In this document: in pieces, positions 1 to 9,128 of the stretch
Position numbering within the stretch: the first letter of the stretch is position 1
Layout: each line of letters begins with the position of its first letter
NCBI RefSeq assembly: GCF_010692745.1
Contig: NZ_JAAHTB010000029.1
Location: 1-59,717, forward strand
Source of the DNA: Methylobacterium sp. BTF04
Lineage (GTDB): Bacteria > Pseudomonadota > Alphaproteobacteria > Rhizobiales > Beijerinckiaceae
Length of the DNA: 59,717 nucleotides
Direction: 5' to 3'
Program-made: the position numbers and the translations under genes
The notes under the pieces: model-generated
The model's database searches: none
Told to the model about the DNA's origin: nothing
The model's input: only the letters and a program-made list of their open reading frames with translations

Positions 1-1
1 T

Positions 2-1273
2 TTACGCTACGCTCGCCACCCCAAATCCACCGCCCTCATGAATAAGACGGGCTAGTGACTCGTCCGTCTTGAAGGGGATCGGCTCCCAGCGTCCGTCGCG
101 CAATTGGTGCGACTGCGAGCGGTAAACCCACACGCCGTTGTAGCGCATGATGTTCTCGCGACGCATGAAGACAAGGAGTCCAAGACGGCGGCCGGTGAGC
201 TGACCTAAAGCTGGAAGAAGAGCGTCGGACAGTATGCCAGACGCTATACCCTTCTCGACGATTCGTCCAAACTCATCCTGATCGGGCGCGAACCGTGACT
301 TCGAGGGTGCCGCGCGCTTCGGGATCACGATCCTGCCCTCGAAGGCAATCGGCACTTTTGCGTCAGCGCAGGTCTCCCGCAGTATCGTTTTGATCCTGCT
401 GAGATAGGTCTCACGAATGGTTTTTGCGGCTAAACCTTGTCCTTCCTGCGATTTATTCGCTGCTATGTAATCATGCACGCGCTCAACGTCGTAGTCCTCC
501 AGTTTAGAGACATTTGGCGGAAGCCAAGCGATTTCGTTGACGAATTCCTGGAGATCGGAGCGCGTGTAGCTGTCGATCGGTTTATCACCGGTAATCGCCA
601 GAAAGATCGCTCTACGGTGTTCGAGGTAGCCGATCTCGGGGTGATGAGGATCGCCGTAGGTCTTCTTGCGGCCTTCGATAAAGCGCTTGGATGCGGTGCT
701 GAACGGTGGGCCTTTCGGACCATCCTTCGTGCCCAGCATGGCTCTGATGGCGGCGAGTTCGGCCATGACGGGATCAGGGCGCGCAGCGATGGCGACCGAG
801 CTCATGCCGAGCATGCCGCGGGCGGTATTCTCGTCTTGGAGGGCTGAAACGATCGGCACCTCCAAAAAGGGTCCGCGTGCTGATGACTCCGGTTTCATTG
901 CACGGGTGCAGCCGATGTGGCTCAGCGCATCGAAGACGGCATCAACAGCGGGCACGCGAATGTCGTCAGGCAACGCACAGCGGTCGAGGACGGCGAGACC
1001 AAGCAATGCCGGCAGGGCAACCGTAAGCTGTTGCTCGATGCGCCTGCGGCTGGCTGCAGGGTCGACAGCGTCCAATGGGCTGCTCCGGATACGCTCGAAT
1101 TCGTAGCGTGCTATTCCCGCGAGGATGTCGGCAATCCGGCGCGCCCGCGAATTCGGCACTTGTCCGATCGTCACCCGAATCGGCGCTAAGCGCAAATCTG
1201 GGTCGAGGGCCTTCGGCAAGCGGATCTGAAAGACAGGGGTCCTACCATTGCGGGTGAGATGACGGCTCGGCAC
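2..1273 (-). CDS. Tyrosine recombinase (phage-type integrase), C-terminus missing
   Basis: The 423-residue product looks like the N-terminal SAM-like and start of the catalytic domain of a tyrosine recombinase. A catalytic-arginine context (LTGRRLGLL, about residue 365) and a lysine-bearing strand (PIPFKTDES) are visible. The frame then stops at TAA (2-4) before the HxxR, H/W and tyrosine motifs, so the protein is probably inactive unless a frameshift continues outside the window. The start is GTG at 1273, just inside a pair of GTGTAC repeats (1276-1281, 1288-1293) like those before the second integrase. It sits 72 bp from a copy of the tRNA-Ser 3' end, so it probably belongs to an older element extending leftward. 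The integrase family call is moderately firm; the truncation is read directly. Confidence 0.6.
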   Translation of the reverse strand: MPSRHLTRNGRTPVFQIRLPKALDPDLRLAPIRVTIGQVPNSRARRIADILAGIARYEFERIRSSPLDAVDPAASRRRIEQQLTVALPALLGLAVLDRCALPDDIRVPAVDAVFDALSHIGCTRAMKPESSARGPFLEVPIVSALQDENTARGMLGMSSVAIAARPDPVMAELAAIRAMLGTKDGPKGPPFSTASKRFIEGRKKTYGDPHHPEIGYLEHRRAIFLAITGDKPIDSYTRSDLQEFVNEIAWLPPNVSKLEDYDVERVHDYIAANKSQEGQGLAAKTIRETYLSRIKTILRETCADAKVPIAFEGRIVIPKRAAPSKSRFAPDQDEFGRIVEKGIASGILSDALLPALGQLTGRRLGLLVFMRRENIMRYNGVWVYRSQSHQLRDGRWEPIPFKTDESLARLIHEGGGFGVASVA

Positions 1274-1344
1274 GCGTGTACAATCCCGTGTACATGGCGG
1301 GCGGAGGAGCTTTGTGAGAGCGGCTCAGCCTATGCGAGAAAATG

Positions 1345-1361
1345 TGGCGGAGAGGGGGGGA
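1345..1361 (-). repeat. Direct repeat of the tRNA-Ser 3' end (outer attachment site)
   Basis: TGGCGGAGAGGGGGGGA is identical to 19653-19669, which is the CCA end, discriminator, 3' acceptor strand and part of the T-arm of tRNA-Ser(CGA). The sequence diverges after this core. The rest of a tRNA is absent here, as expected for the att copy left at the far end of an element that integrated into the tRNA 3' end. Confidence 0.75.
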
Positions 1362-1422
1362 CTGTACCCCGGATCGCGCTTTCCCTAGGGGAAACAGGAC
1401 TTTCATTGTCCGCTTTCAATTG

Positions 1423-1437
1423 CCGTGTGTACCACCG
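1423..1437 (+). repeat. Left copy of the terminal repeat (possible integrase arm site)
   Basis: CCGTGTGTACCACCG is identical to 19576-19590 beside the second integrase start. It lies about 60 bp inside the left att copy, and a weaker GTGTGTC copy follows at about 1440. Matching short repeats inside both ends suit arm-type sites for integrase or an excision factor. That role is inferred. The remaining 1438-1540 shows nothing else I can name. Confidence 0.45.
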
Positions 1438-1540
1438 AAGTGTGTCTCCGGCCAAGCCGTAATCCAGTCGATGCAGCGCCGAATGGCGACGGACGTCGTC
1501 CTTTTCGGGGGGCGCGACCGATGCAGGAAGGTGGCATCCG

Positions 1541-4500
1541 TCACTGGCTCGCGTAGACCGTCATGGCGATGCCGAACGTCTCCTTCAGGTACGCCTCGGT
1601 CCCTGCCAGCAGTTCCAGCTGAGACGTGATCGCCTTTGCGCGCGAGAGACCCGGCTGCACGACGAAGATGCGGAATTCCGGAACGAGATGCGGCAGCTTC
1701 CGCAGGATTGCCTGCACGGTATTCGCGTCGCCGCGCTCGAACCGCGTGACGTAGGCAGTCCCGGCTTTCGCGGCCGCCTTGCGACGCAACTCGTCCCGAT
1801 GGCGCAGGTGCCGGAGCAAGGCCTCGACGTCTCCTCGCCAATGAATGCTGCGCTGGGCCTGCCCGCAGACGGCGTAGAGGTCGTCCACCCGGGCGCCCGC
1901 CGTCGCATCCTTCGAGAACTTGCAATGGTAGAGGTGCACGAGGACGCGGTTGCCCACGACCCGCACGCAGACGATGTCCGCGGCCTCGCCCGCGCCGTCG
2001 TCGTCGAACACGATCTCGAAATGGGGATCGTATGCGGGCGCGAGGACCGTCTCGATGACCCGCCGTTGAATGGAATCGGGGTGTTTCGCGGTGGTCTGGG
2101 ATTCCTTGCGAAGGTTGATCCCCGACCAGTCGAGCGTCTCGATCCTGTCGCGGTCGAACGGTCGGCGGTCCGGGGTCGGCGGCAGTTCGTAGAGCTCGTT
2201 GTGCTCCAGGGACGCCCCGTTGGCGAAACGGATCACCGGCGTCTCGCGCCGGAACCATTCGGTCAGGCTTCGGCGCCGTCGGTTGGTGAGCACGAAGGCC
2301 TCGAAGCCGCGCTCGCGCTCGAACTCGACGCTCTCGCCACGGAAGCGGACTTGGTAGTCGGCGAGCTTGGCGCCGGCGGTGACCCGAAAACGGATCGGTC
2401 CGTCGTCGGTGAAGTCGAGGATGTCGAGGCTGGCCTCGTAGAGCGGTACGGCCTCCCCGTCGATCTCAATGCGGATCACGTCCTCGCTTCGCAGGAGGAA
2501 CTCCTCGGGCCACTCGATGACCACCGGGACAAGCTTAGGCCGCTCAGTCAGGGGACGAGGCAGGATCACACCGCTAAAGACCTGCTCCGTCGAGATGGTC
2601 TCGTCGACCAGCTTTGCTCCGACCCGGTGGCACCACTCGATCCACTCGGCGAGGTCGTAGGCAATCCGATAGGACCAGATGCGGCCCTTCTGCGAGCAGC
2701 CGGTGGTCACGCGACCGCCGTTTTCGTAGCCGTTGCCGAACAGGTTCGACTTTTTCTTGTTCTGCCGGATCGCCTCCGGCAACGCGTCTGAGATGTCCGT
2801 CCCGACGTGCATGCTGAAACGCGTGTTCTGGTTGATGACGTGGCTCAGGCCGAGGTTCGTCAGGACGAGGCGGGTGACCCCGTGCAGGCAGCGGAAGATC
2901 CGCTCGCCCTTGATTAGGTTGGCACCCTAGCCCGCGACGGCCTTCGCCAGGGCCTCGTGGTCCGAGCCGTTGTTCGAGCTGTTGATGTAGAGGAGACCGC
3001 GATCCTGGTCCCAGTGCACGACGTAGAGGTGCCATTCCCTGTTGCGGAGCTGCCTGACGTCCCCCCAGGGCACCTCCTCGTGCTCCTCGGTGATGAAGAG
3101 CATGAGCTTGGCGCCCTCGTTGACCACCGGCCCCCAATGGACGCCCGCCGGACCGACGCCCTCCTCGAACCGGTCCGGCCGCCATGCCGCGCAATCGGTG
3201 CGGTAGACCACGGCGCTCATTTTCGGGAAGATGTTGCGTAGCGAGACCTCCTGGGGCACCTCGCCGAAGCCTTCGAGCAATTCGGAGCGTCGGGCCTGCC
3301 GACCCGTGGCACCCTCGCTTAGGTCCCTGAGGATGACGTTCCAGTCGGCGTCCTCGGCATAGAGTTCCTGGAGGGCGTCCTCGACGCGGGGGTCGGCGAC
3401 GTTCGCGATCATCGTCGCGTCCCCAAGGTCGGCCCGGAAACGCGTGAAGCGCCCGGTGAACTGCAGGGTGATGGCGAGGCTCTTGTGCGGGTCGTGAATG
3501 GCAGCGATCTTCAGTTCGGGCAGGTCGAAGCCCTCGCCCAGCATGTCCACGCATACGACGATGCGGCTTTCCCCCGCCCGCAGGCGCCGCAACGCCTCCT
3601 TTTGCTCGCGTCGCTTCAGGCCGCTGTGGAGCAGCACCGGCGCATGGTGCGGAGCGAGCCCGGCGTAGATGCCCAGGACCGCCTCTGACCGCGCCTTGTC
3701 GTCCGCGCGGGCCATGACGAGGTGTCCGAAGCCGCGCCCGAGGTCGGCTTCGAGGCGATCGATCGCAGCGCAGGCGATCGCGAGGTCGGCCTCCTCCCGG
3801 TCGAATTCGTCGACCGCCAGGAATCCGATGGGCTTGAAGTATCCCTCCGACTGCGCCTTCCGCAGCGGGTAGTTGAACAGGACGCGTCCGTCGACGAGCT
3901 TTCCGTCCCGGCGGAACGGCGTCGCCGTGAACTGGACGACGGGCTTGCCCGCGAAGTGCGTCCGGAAACCATCCCAGGAACGCGCCGGGACGTGATGGGC
4001 CTCGTCGATGAAGAGATGGCTGCAGACTTCCGCCATGCGGCCTTTCACGGCTTCGGCGCATCGCCCGGCGATGCTCATCGTCGTGACGACCACGTTGCAG
4101 CGGAGGAAGATCTCGTCGACCTCCGCCGCCGTTCGCGGCATGTGTTCGAGCATGCCGACGACGGGGTGACCGGCTCGCCCGTCGAGCACGCCGAGCTGGC
4201 GCAGCAGCCCCATCGTCAGGAACTTGTCCCCGACCTGCTTGCGCAGGGCGTCGCCGGGCACGACGACGAGCAAGCGCGGAAGGCGCTCCCAGGCGAGGAC
4301 CGCCAGCATTGTCTCGGTCTTGCCGGTGCCCGTCGGCATGACGACCGTGGCGGGCGTGTTCGAGATCGTCCAGTGCGCGAGTATGGCGTAGAGGGCTCCC
4401 GTCTGGGGCGGACGCAGGCCGACCTCAACGACGCGCTCCCCTTCGCGACGCTCCTCTCGGAAGACGAACGCGCCGCGAAAGCTTTCCAGGGCATGCGTGC

Positions 4501-4840
4501 ATCGGGCAGCGAGCGCCTCGACGTCGAAGTCGCCCGGATCGTCTGCCGCTGGCTTGATCCAGGCGCCGTCCACCCTGCCGCGGGCGAGCTGCGCCGGATG
4601 CGCCACCCGCAGCAGGTCCGCGACGTCGCCGCCATCCACCACGCGCCTACCCACGACCATGCAGGCCAGCGTCCCATCAGGCCGCGTCAGGCTACGCGCG
4701 AGAACGGACCCTACGCGTGCCTCGTCGACCCGATAGGTCTCCCGGGCGAAGGTTCGGGCGACTTGCCGGATGAGATTTCCGAGGACCCTGCCATCCAGGG
4801 CCAGCTGCACCGGTAGGTCGAGTTCGAGGGAAGGTGGCAT
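1541..4840 (-). pseudogene. Superfamily 2 DEAH helicase with putative C-terminal nuclease, split by an in-frame amber stop
   Basis: From ATG at 4840 the frame shows Walker A PTGTGKT (about residues 169-175), FIDEAH (277-282), FTATP motif III (304-308) and a helicase C-terminal domain with DMLGEGFDLPEL and a Q..GR..R motif VI. At 2927-2929 there is one TAG (codon 638). The same frame then stays open to 1541 and reads smoothly (AVAG-stop-GANLIKGERIFR), so the full product would be 1,099 residues. The distal part holds FEIVFDDDGAGEAADIV followed by VHLYHCKFS (about residues 941-976), resembling a D...xxK nuclease core with H in place of E; this is tentative. Large helicase-nuclease proteins on integrative elements often act in phage or DNA restriction. 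The exact family is not recognised. An upstream start at 4963 is possible, but those residues look non-conserved. Confidence 0.7.
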
Positions 4841-5327
4841 GGATACGTTCGTCGAGCGGAATGCCTCGGGTCGGGCGGGGATGGTACACCCTAGATTGCG
4901 GAGCGCGAGCCCGCCATGTCGTGCGATGCCCCGGAAACGATATCCGGTGGATGGATGTGGCATGTCCCGCTAGCAGGTGCCGATCCGCTGGATCGGTCCG
5001 GGCCGATCTGGATCGAGGCCGCCTGGGCAACAGCTTGCACCAGGGTTCATCGTTGGTCCGCAAGCGGGACGCCTCAACTTGATTTGAGAATGCTTTTGTG
5101 ACCCGGGATGCGCGACAAAGAAGCATTTTGAAGAGCCGACAATATCCTGAATACAGCCGGCCCTTAAATAGAAAGCAGTCCTGGGAGCGAACCGGTCACA
5201 GTCTTCGACGACAGCACCTCTTTCGGTTCGGACCAGATTCAAGTTTGCATATTAGGAGGGAGCATCTAGCATGCAAAATGAATTGCGACCTAACAACCTA
5301 TACGTTAGTTTCGCATGATGCACAAAC
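4841..5327. other. Intergenic region upstream of the helicase
   Basis: This holds the 5' region of the helicase gene and the 3' flank of the serine recombinase, both on the minus strand. Base composition shifts from GC-rich to AT-rich at about 5090-5300, marking entry into the recombinase segment. Short open frames here look like shadows. No clear promoter or terminator was identified. Confidence 0.4.
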
Positions 5328-7832
5328 CTACCTTGGACCAGATATCAGTTTTGTTAAATTCCGATCTGCTGGCCACCACCCCTGATCTTTGATGAACATC
5401 ATTCCGTTTTTCGAGAGGTGAGACGCAAGCTGCACACTAACGTTGCACCAGGATTGCTTGAATCCTCGCTCCTCCATAAGCTTGAGAATTTCGTATTTAT
5501 CGATTGGCTTTAACATTTCGTCGCAGACAGATTGAAGTATTGTTGGCGAGTTAATGATTCTACCTTCAAAAACGTTCGAGTACCTCGATTTGATAGAAGG
5601 GTTTTTCAACCAATAGACATTTGTTGTTGAGCTGCAAAAAATCTTTGCATTGCGAATTGTCAGGGGTCGGACCCCATAAATTGGATGACTAAAGTGCTCA
5701 TAAGTTTTAGAAAGAGAAAGCATAAAAGATATATCAGCAAAGTTTAGCGGCTTGTCTGCAAATGAAAGAACATCAACGATATACTGAACAGCACCACTCT
5801 CTTTGTGTAATTTCTTTCGGTGCTGATCGAGGGACTGTAGGGGCTTGTCATAGCTATTAGGCGTTGAGGGGTCATATTTAACGAGCGGGTATGGCCTTTG
5901 TCTCAGCCAATACCCAGATCCTTTCAAATTAATGAAATCAATTTGATTTTTTACAATGTATTTTAGACTTGTGAAGCCAGGTTTTGCGGAAACATCAAAA
6001 CCTTTATTTTGCAAAAGGGGGATGATTTCTGAAGTAAGCATTGGGTACGACGATTCTGCAAGGATTTCCATTAGCGCCTTACGCGCTGGCTCCAGATCGA
6101 GTTTATCATTTTCCTCAATGGCAAGGGAGGAAAGTTCGTCACTCGATAAGGGGGGGAGCTCAACGACCAAATTTGCCCTCGCCCATTCTTGCAGAGCAAC
6201 GACACTTTCCATCTGGAATGTGTCGTTGCTCTGCAAGTTTTTGCCGGCGTCGACAGCTACGAGGTCACCCACACGGCTAAAAATCTCCGCCCGGAAACCC
6301 TGTTTGTGTTTTGGAGAGGAATAAAGAACGACCCTCTCAATCAATGCTCGGAAGCGAGCAGAAACCCCGTCGTCCAAAGCTTCGGATCCATCGGCCCTGT
6401 TTAATCGATCGGCTAGCGATGATAAAGCCCTTCTATAACTATCGATAGAAGCCTTATCAATCTTGAATGAAAACTTTGCACTTAATTCATTACGATGAAG
6501 CGCCGTGAAATCTGCTTTCTGCTTTTTCAAATCAGAAATCTTCGGATTGAGTGTTTCGTAATCACCACCGTTCGCGAGCGCATTGACCAGATTGTCAATC
6601 TGGACTGATATCCGCTCAACATCGGCCTTGTAACTATTTGCTCTTCTCGCATTTTTTGATGTCTCAGCTGCCCTTGCTGCATTGTGGGCATTTAGATAAT
6701 CCTTAAATGACTCCTGATTATGGCTGAGGTAGGTTGTTACGGCTAGCACTACAGCGTGGTCAACGACATCCGCGTAATGCGACTTAGTGTTGGTGCATAG
6801 AAACTCCTGGTCTTTGAATATAGAGCTTCGACAACGAATTCTTTGGCGCCCCGCTTCGCCCATACTCGACCTAATCATAGTACCGTTGCACACGGAGCAG
6901 AAAATCTTTCCCGTAAGTAAAGCCTTTCTTCCTCCAGCAGAGCGTTTTTGCTTAATTGTAATCGCCCCTCGTACCGCCTGGACCCGATCGAATAAGTCTT
7001 CTAATATGATTTTCTTATGCAGCCCCGCTTCTTTGATCCACTCACTTTCAGGCCGGATTTCGATGCGATGAGCTTCTGTTTCGGCATCAGCTTCTCGATG
7101 TATGCGATTAGCGAGATTTTTTCCGTAGTAGACTGGGTTATGCAGAATGCCACTTCGCAGCATGCTGGAACCATCAGTAGATCTAACGACCCGAGATAAT
7201 ATTCTGGCTTTCCAAGTCGCACTTCGGGGGGCAGGAACTTTCTCGGAATTCAAAATGACACAAATATCAACAAGGCTCATTCCTGTCGCTGCCCATTTGA
7301 AAATGCGAACGACTTGGCGAGCTTGGTCTTTATTCACATCGAGATGGCCTTTTTCACCGTTAACTATTGCAGCCCTGTAACCATACGGCACAGATGAAGA
7401 TCTAAGTCCGCGGTAAAGCTTGGCTTTAAGTGCTCTTATGACCTGCTCGCTACCAGTCTCCAGCTGGAGTTCGGCAGCGATGGCAAGCGCCATCAGTAAT
7501 ATATTATTAAGCTCACCCTTATTAATGGTTATTATTGTGACTCTGTGTTGTTTGCATAAATCATTAAACATTAGAATATGTCTAAATTTACGGCTTAGGC
7601 GAGTAAGTTCGTCAATTAGTACAATATCGAACTCATTATTTTTGATTCTGCGCTTCAGCTCTTGGAAACCAACACGGCTGCTTGCATAGCGGCCAGATTT
7701 AACATCTCCGATTTCGGCCATAATCCGCCAATTTAAGCTTTTAGCAGCGTATCGCCGCGTCGCACCCTGCTGATCAGGTACGCTAAGCTCTTGTTTGTTG
7801 GTGGAGGCGCGTGCGTAGGTTGCGACCCTCAT
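5328..7832 (-). CDS. Large serine recombinase with winged-helix-like C-terminal extension
   Basis: The 834 residues begin with a resolvase domain (YARASTNKQ, nucleophile Ser10; LIDELTRLSRK at 72-82). A recombinase domain follows (PYGYRA, 149-154; ILHNPVYYGK, 229-238), then a zinc ribbon with Cys312/315/334/346 and a coiled coil at about 385-450. Typical large serine recombinases end near 450-550 residues. Here about 285 more residues contain three segments resembling winged-helix/HARE-HTH folds (about 585-645, 680-745, 765-822), two of them ending in aromatic-rich strands such as GSGYWLRQR and GWWPADR. The gene is visibly AT-richer than its surroundings, suggesting separate recent acquisition. 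The role is probably site-specific integration or excision. The extension's function is unknown. Confidence 0.85.
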   Translation of the reverse strand: MRVATYARASTNKQELSVPDQQGATRRYAAKSLNWRIMAEIGDVKSGRYASSRVGFQELKRRIKNNEFDIVLIDELTRLSRKFRHILMFNDLCKQHRVTIITINKGELNNILLMALAIAAELQLETGSEQVIRALKAKLYRGLRSSSVPYGYRAAIVNGEKGHLDVNKDQARQVVRIFKWAATGMSLVDICVILNSEKVPAPRSATWKARILSRVVRSTDGSSMLRSGILHNPVYYGKNLANRIHREADAETEAHRIEIRPESEWIKEAGLHKKIILEDLFDRVQAVRGAITIKQKRSAGGRKALLTGKIFCSVCNGTMIRSSMGEAGRQRIRCRSSIFKDQEFLCTNTKSHYADVVDHAVVLAVTTYLSHNQESFKDYLNAHNAARAAETSKNARRANSYKADVERISVQIDNLVNALANGGDYETLNPKISDLKKQKADFTALHRNELSAKFSFKIDKASIDSYRRALSSLADRLNRADGSEALDDGVSARFRALIERVVLYSSPKHKQGFRAEIFSRVGDLVAVDAGKNLQSNDTFQMESVVALQEWARANLVVELPPLSSDELSSLAIEENDKLDLEPARKALMEILAESSYPMLTSEIIPLLQNKGFDVSAKPGFTSLKYIVKNQIDFINLKGSGYWLRQRPYPLVKYDPSTPNSYDKPLQSLDQHRKKLHKESGAVQYIVDVLSFADKPLNFADISFMLSLSKTYEHFSHPIYGVRPLTIRNAKIFCSSTTNVYWLKNPSIKSRYSNVFEGRIINSPTILQSVCDEMLKPIDKYEILKLMEERGFKQSWCNVSVQLASHLSKNGMMFIKDQGWWPADRNLTKLISGPR
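6188..6237. repeat. 50-bp inverted repeat inside the serine recombinase gene
   Basis: The arms CTTGCAGAGCAACGACAC (6188-6205) and GTGTCGTTGCTCTGCAAG (6220-6237) are perfectly complementary over 18 nt. After one mismatch another five pairs form, leaving a tiny loop. The palindrome encodes roughly residues 532-548, in the linker between the coiled-coil/core region and the C-terminal extension. Confidence 0.85.
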
Positions 7833-7922
7833 AGCCTTGACGCCCTCTTCGAAAGCTCAGGTCTCTCTCTTACGTCGCGAGACATGCACGCCCCTTACGA
7901 CACAAATGTTTGCCGCAAGATT

Positions 7923-7952
7923 GATATCGCCGTCCTGATGGACGGCGATATC
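7923..7952. repeat. 13-bp stem hairpin
   Basis: GATATCGCCGTCC (7923-7935) pairs perfectly with GGACGGCGATATC (7940-7952) around loop TGAT. It lies 8 nt beyond the stop of the small minus-strand frame 7961-8179 and about 90 nt upstream of the recombinase start. No T-run follows on the minus strand, so it may be a processing or attenuation hairpin. On the plus strand a T-run follows after about 10 nt. Confidence 0.6.
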
Positions 7953-7960
7953 TTCCGAGG

Positions 7961-8179
7961 TTAATTTTTTGCGCTGTTGTGGTTCTTTGCGAAGTCGGCC
8001 TCGGGAGTGGTCTTGGCACTCTCCATCAATACGACCGACAGGCGCTCATGCAACTCACGTCGTACGTCGACTTGAGCGATCACGACCATGAAATCACGTA
8101 CAGCGGCATCGAGTGCGTATTTAGGCAGTGTAGGTCGCGCTTGTCGCAATCGCACTCTTATTTCTGTCTGGAAGCGCAA
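7961..8179 (-). CDS. Small hypothetical protein (72 aa)
   Basis: An open frame of 72 residues, basic at the N-terminus (MRFQTEIRVRLRQARPTLP) and helical in appearance, ending in an Asn/Lys-rich tail. It is on the same strand as the recombinase and is followed almost at once by a strong hairpin, which supports it being a real transcript end. No family is recognised and no strong ribosome binding site is seen, so it may be a chance frame. Confidence 0.3.
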   Translation of the reverse strand: MRFQTEIRVRLRQARPTLPKYALDAAVRDFMVVIAQVDVRRELHERLSVVLMESAKTTPEADFAKNHNSAKN

Positions 8180-8251
8180 ACGACACTCCTTTTGATTGCC
8201 GTAGTCAGCCGAGGCCGGGTTGTTCGACAGGATCGATGTCAGTCCCGTTCT

Positions 8252-8698
8252 CTATTCCGCAGCGGCATCGCGATTGTCAGCTGAGCCCTTCGGTGCCGCG
8301 CTGGCCTTGGAGCGTGCGCGGCGACCGTTAGACCGTGGCTTACCCTTCTTCGCTGAGGCCACCTCAGTCTGATCGTCAGCTTCAGCCGTTGTGGTGTTAG
8401 ACCCAGTTCCTTCTACCGGGTCCACGGGCGGGAGCCCTGGGGATGCCACTCGGGGCATCCTCTGGACTTCATCCCGACCAGGGATGACGACCATGGCTGG
8501 CTTAACCTCTCCTACGCTTGCCTCCGCCTTCGACTTGTCATGCGCCGCCACGGGGAAACCCGGGAGAATGGCGGCGGAGGGCGGCCCCGGATGGACCATG
8601 CCTCTCGCCGCCTCCGGTGATCTCACCTTGGCCTGGACGGGCGATCGAACGGGCGGGGGATTATCCCATCCGAAGAAACGGGCGATGGCGTTGAGCAT
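8252..8698 (-). CDS. Hypothetical protein with basic, disordered C-terminus (148 aa)
   Basis: The start is ATG at 8698, preceded by a good GGAGG site, giving MLNAIARFFGWDNPPP at the N-terminus. The longer upstream open frame is rejected because that site fixes the start. After a short amphipathic segment the protein is rich in Pro, Ala, Ser and Lys/Arg, ending in a Lys/Arg cluster (about 120-140). No conserved domain is recognised. It is divergent from the mobilization block that begins at 9129, so it may belong to element maintenance; that is a guess from position. Confidence 0.5.
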   Translation of the reverse strand: MLNAIARFFGWDNPPPVRSPVQAKVRSPEAARGMVHPGPPSAAILPGFPVAAHDKSKAEASVGEVKPAMVVIPGRDEVQRMPRVASPGLPPVDPVEGTGSNTTTAEADDQTEVASAKKGKPRSNGRRARSKASAAPKGSADNRDAAAE

Positions 8699-9128
8699 GG
8701 TTGAACCTCCGTTGCGTGAGGTTCGAGTGTCCGCATCCGATACGGTCACGCCAAATCCGGCCTGGACCCCGTGTCCCGACTGGCCATGGATGTCATCCCA
8801 GATTTGCCAGCCGCACCGAGAATTGGCGCTTATCCGACGCGAATCGGGGCAGCATCGCGATCCTCGCCATCCCGGATCCGGTCCGGGCTTCGGACCACGA
8901 TGAGGGTGGATCCCAAAATTATTGTTGGCATCCCACTTGGAACAAATCGTGAACGTGCTCTCATAACGGCTAAGCCGGGATTCGTCCGGCCGATCATGGA
9001 GCATCTCGATGTCCCGTCCGTCCGAAAGGCTCCCCGATGTTGGACATCCGCGGCCGAGTCCGGGACCCCGTCTCGGTGCCACAGAGGCCACGCCGTCATT
9101 AGGAGGGGCAACCGCCCGGTCGACGCGC
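8699..9128. other. Divergent intergenic region upstream of mobilization genes (possible oriT)
   Basis: The region lies between a minus-strand gene and the relaxase block. It contains several short inverted repeats, such as GGTCCG...CGGACC at about 8877-8894 and GCCGG...CCGGC at about 8972-8988, and a local AT-rich patch (CCAAAATTATTGTTGG, about 8913-8928) in GC-rich sequence. An AGGAGGGG stretch near 9100 precedes the first gene. Origins of transfer commonly lie here, but no nic consensus is recognised. Confidence 0.25.

Noticed and set aside
2927..2929. TAG as a pyrrolysine codon
   Set aside because: No pyrrolysine machinery is seen or expected in this group; a nonsense mutation is simpler.
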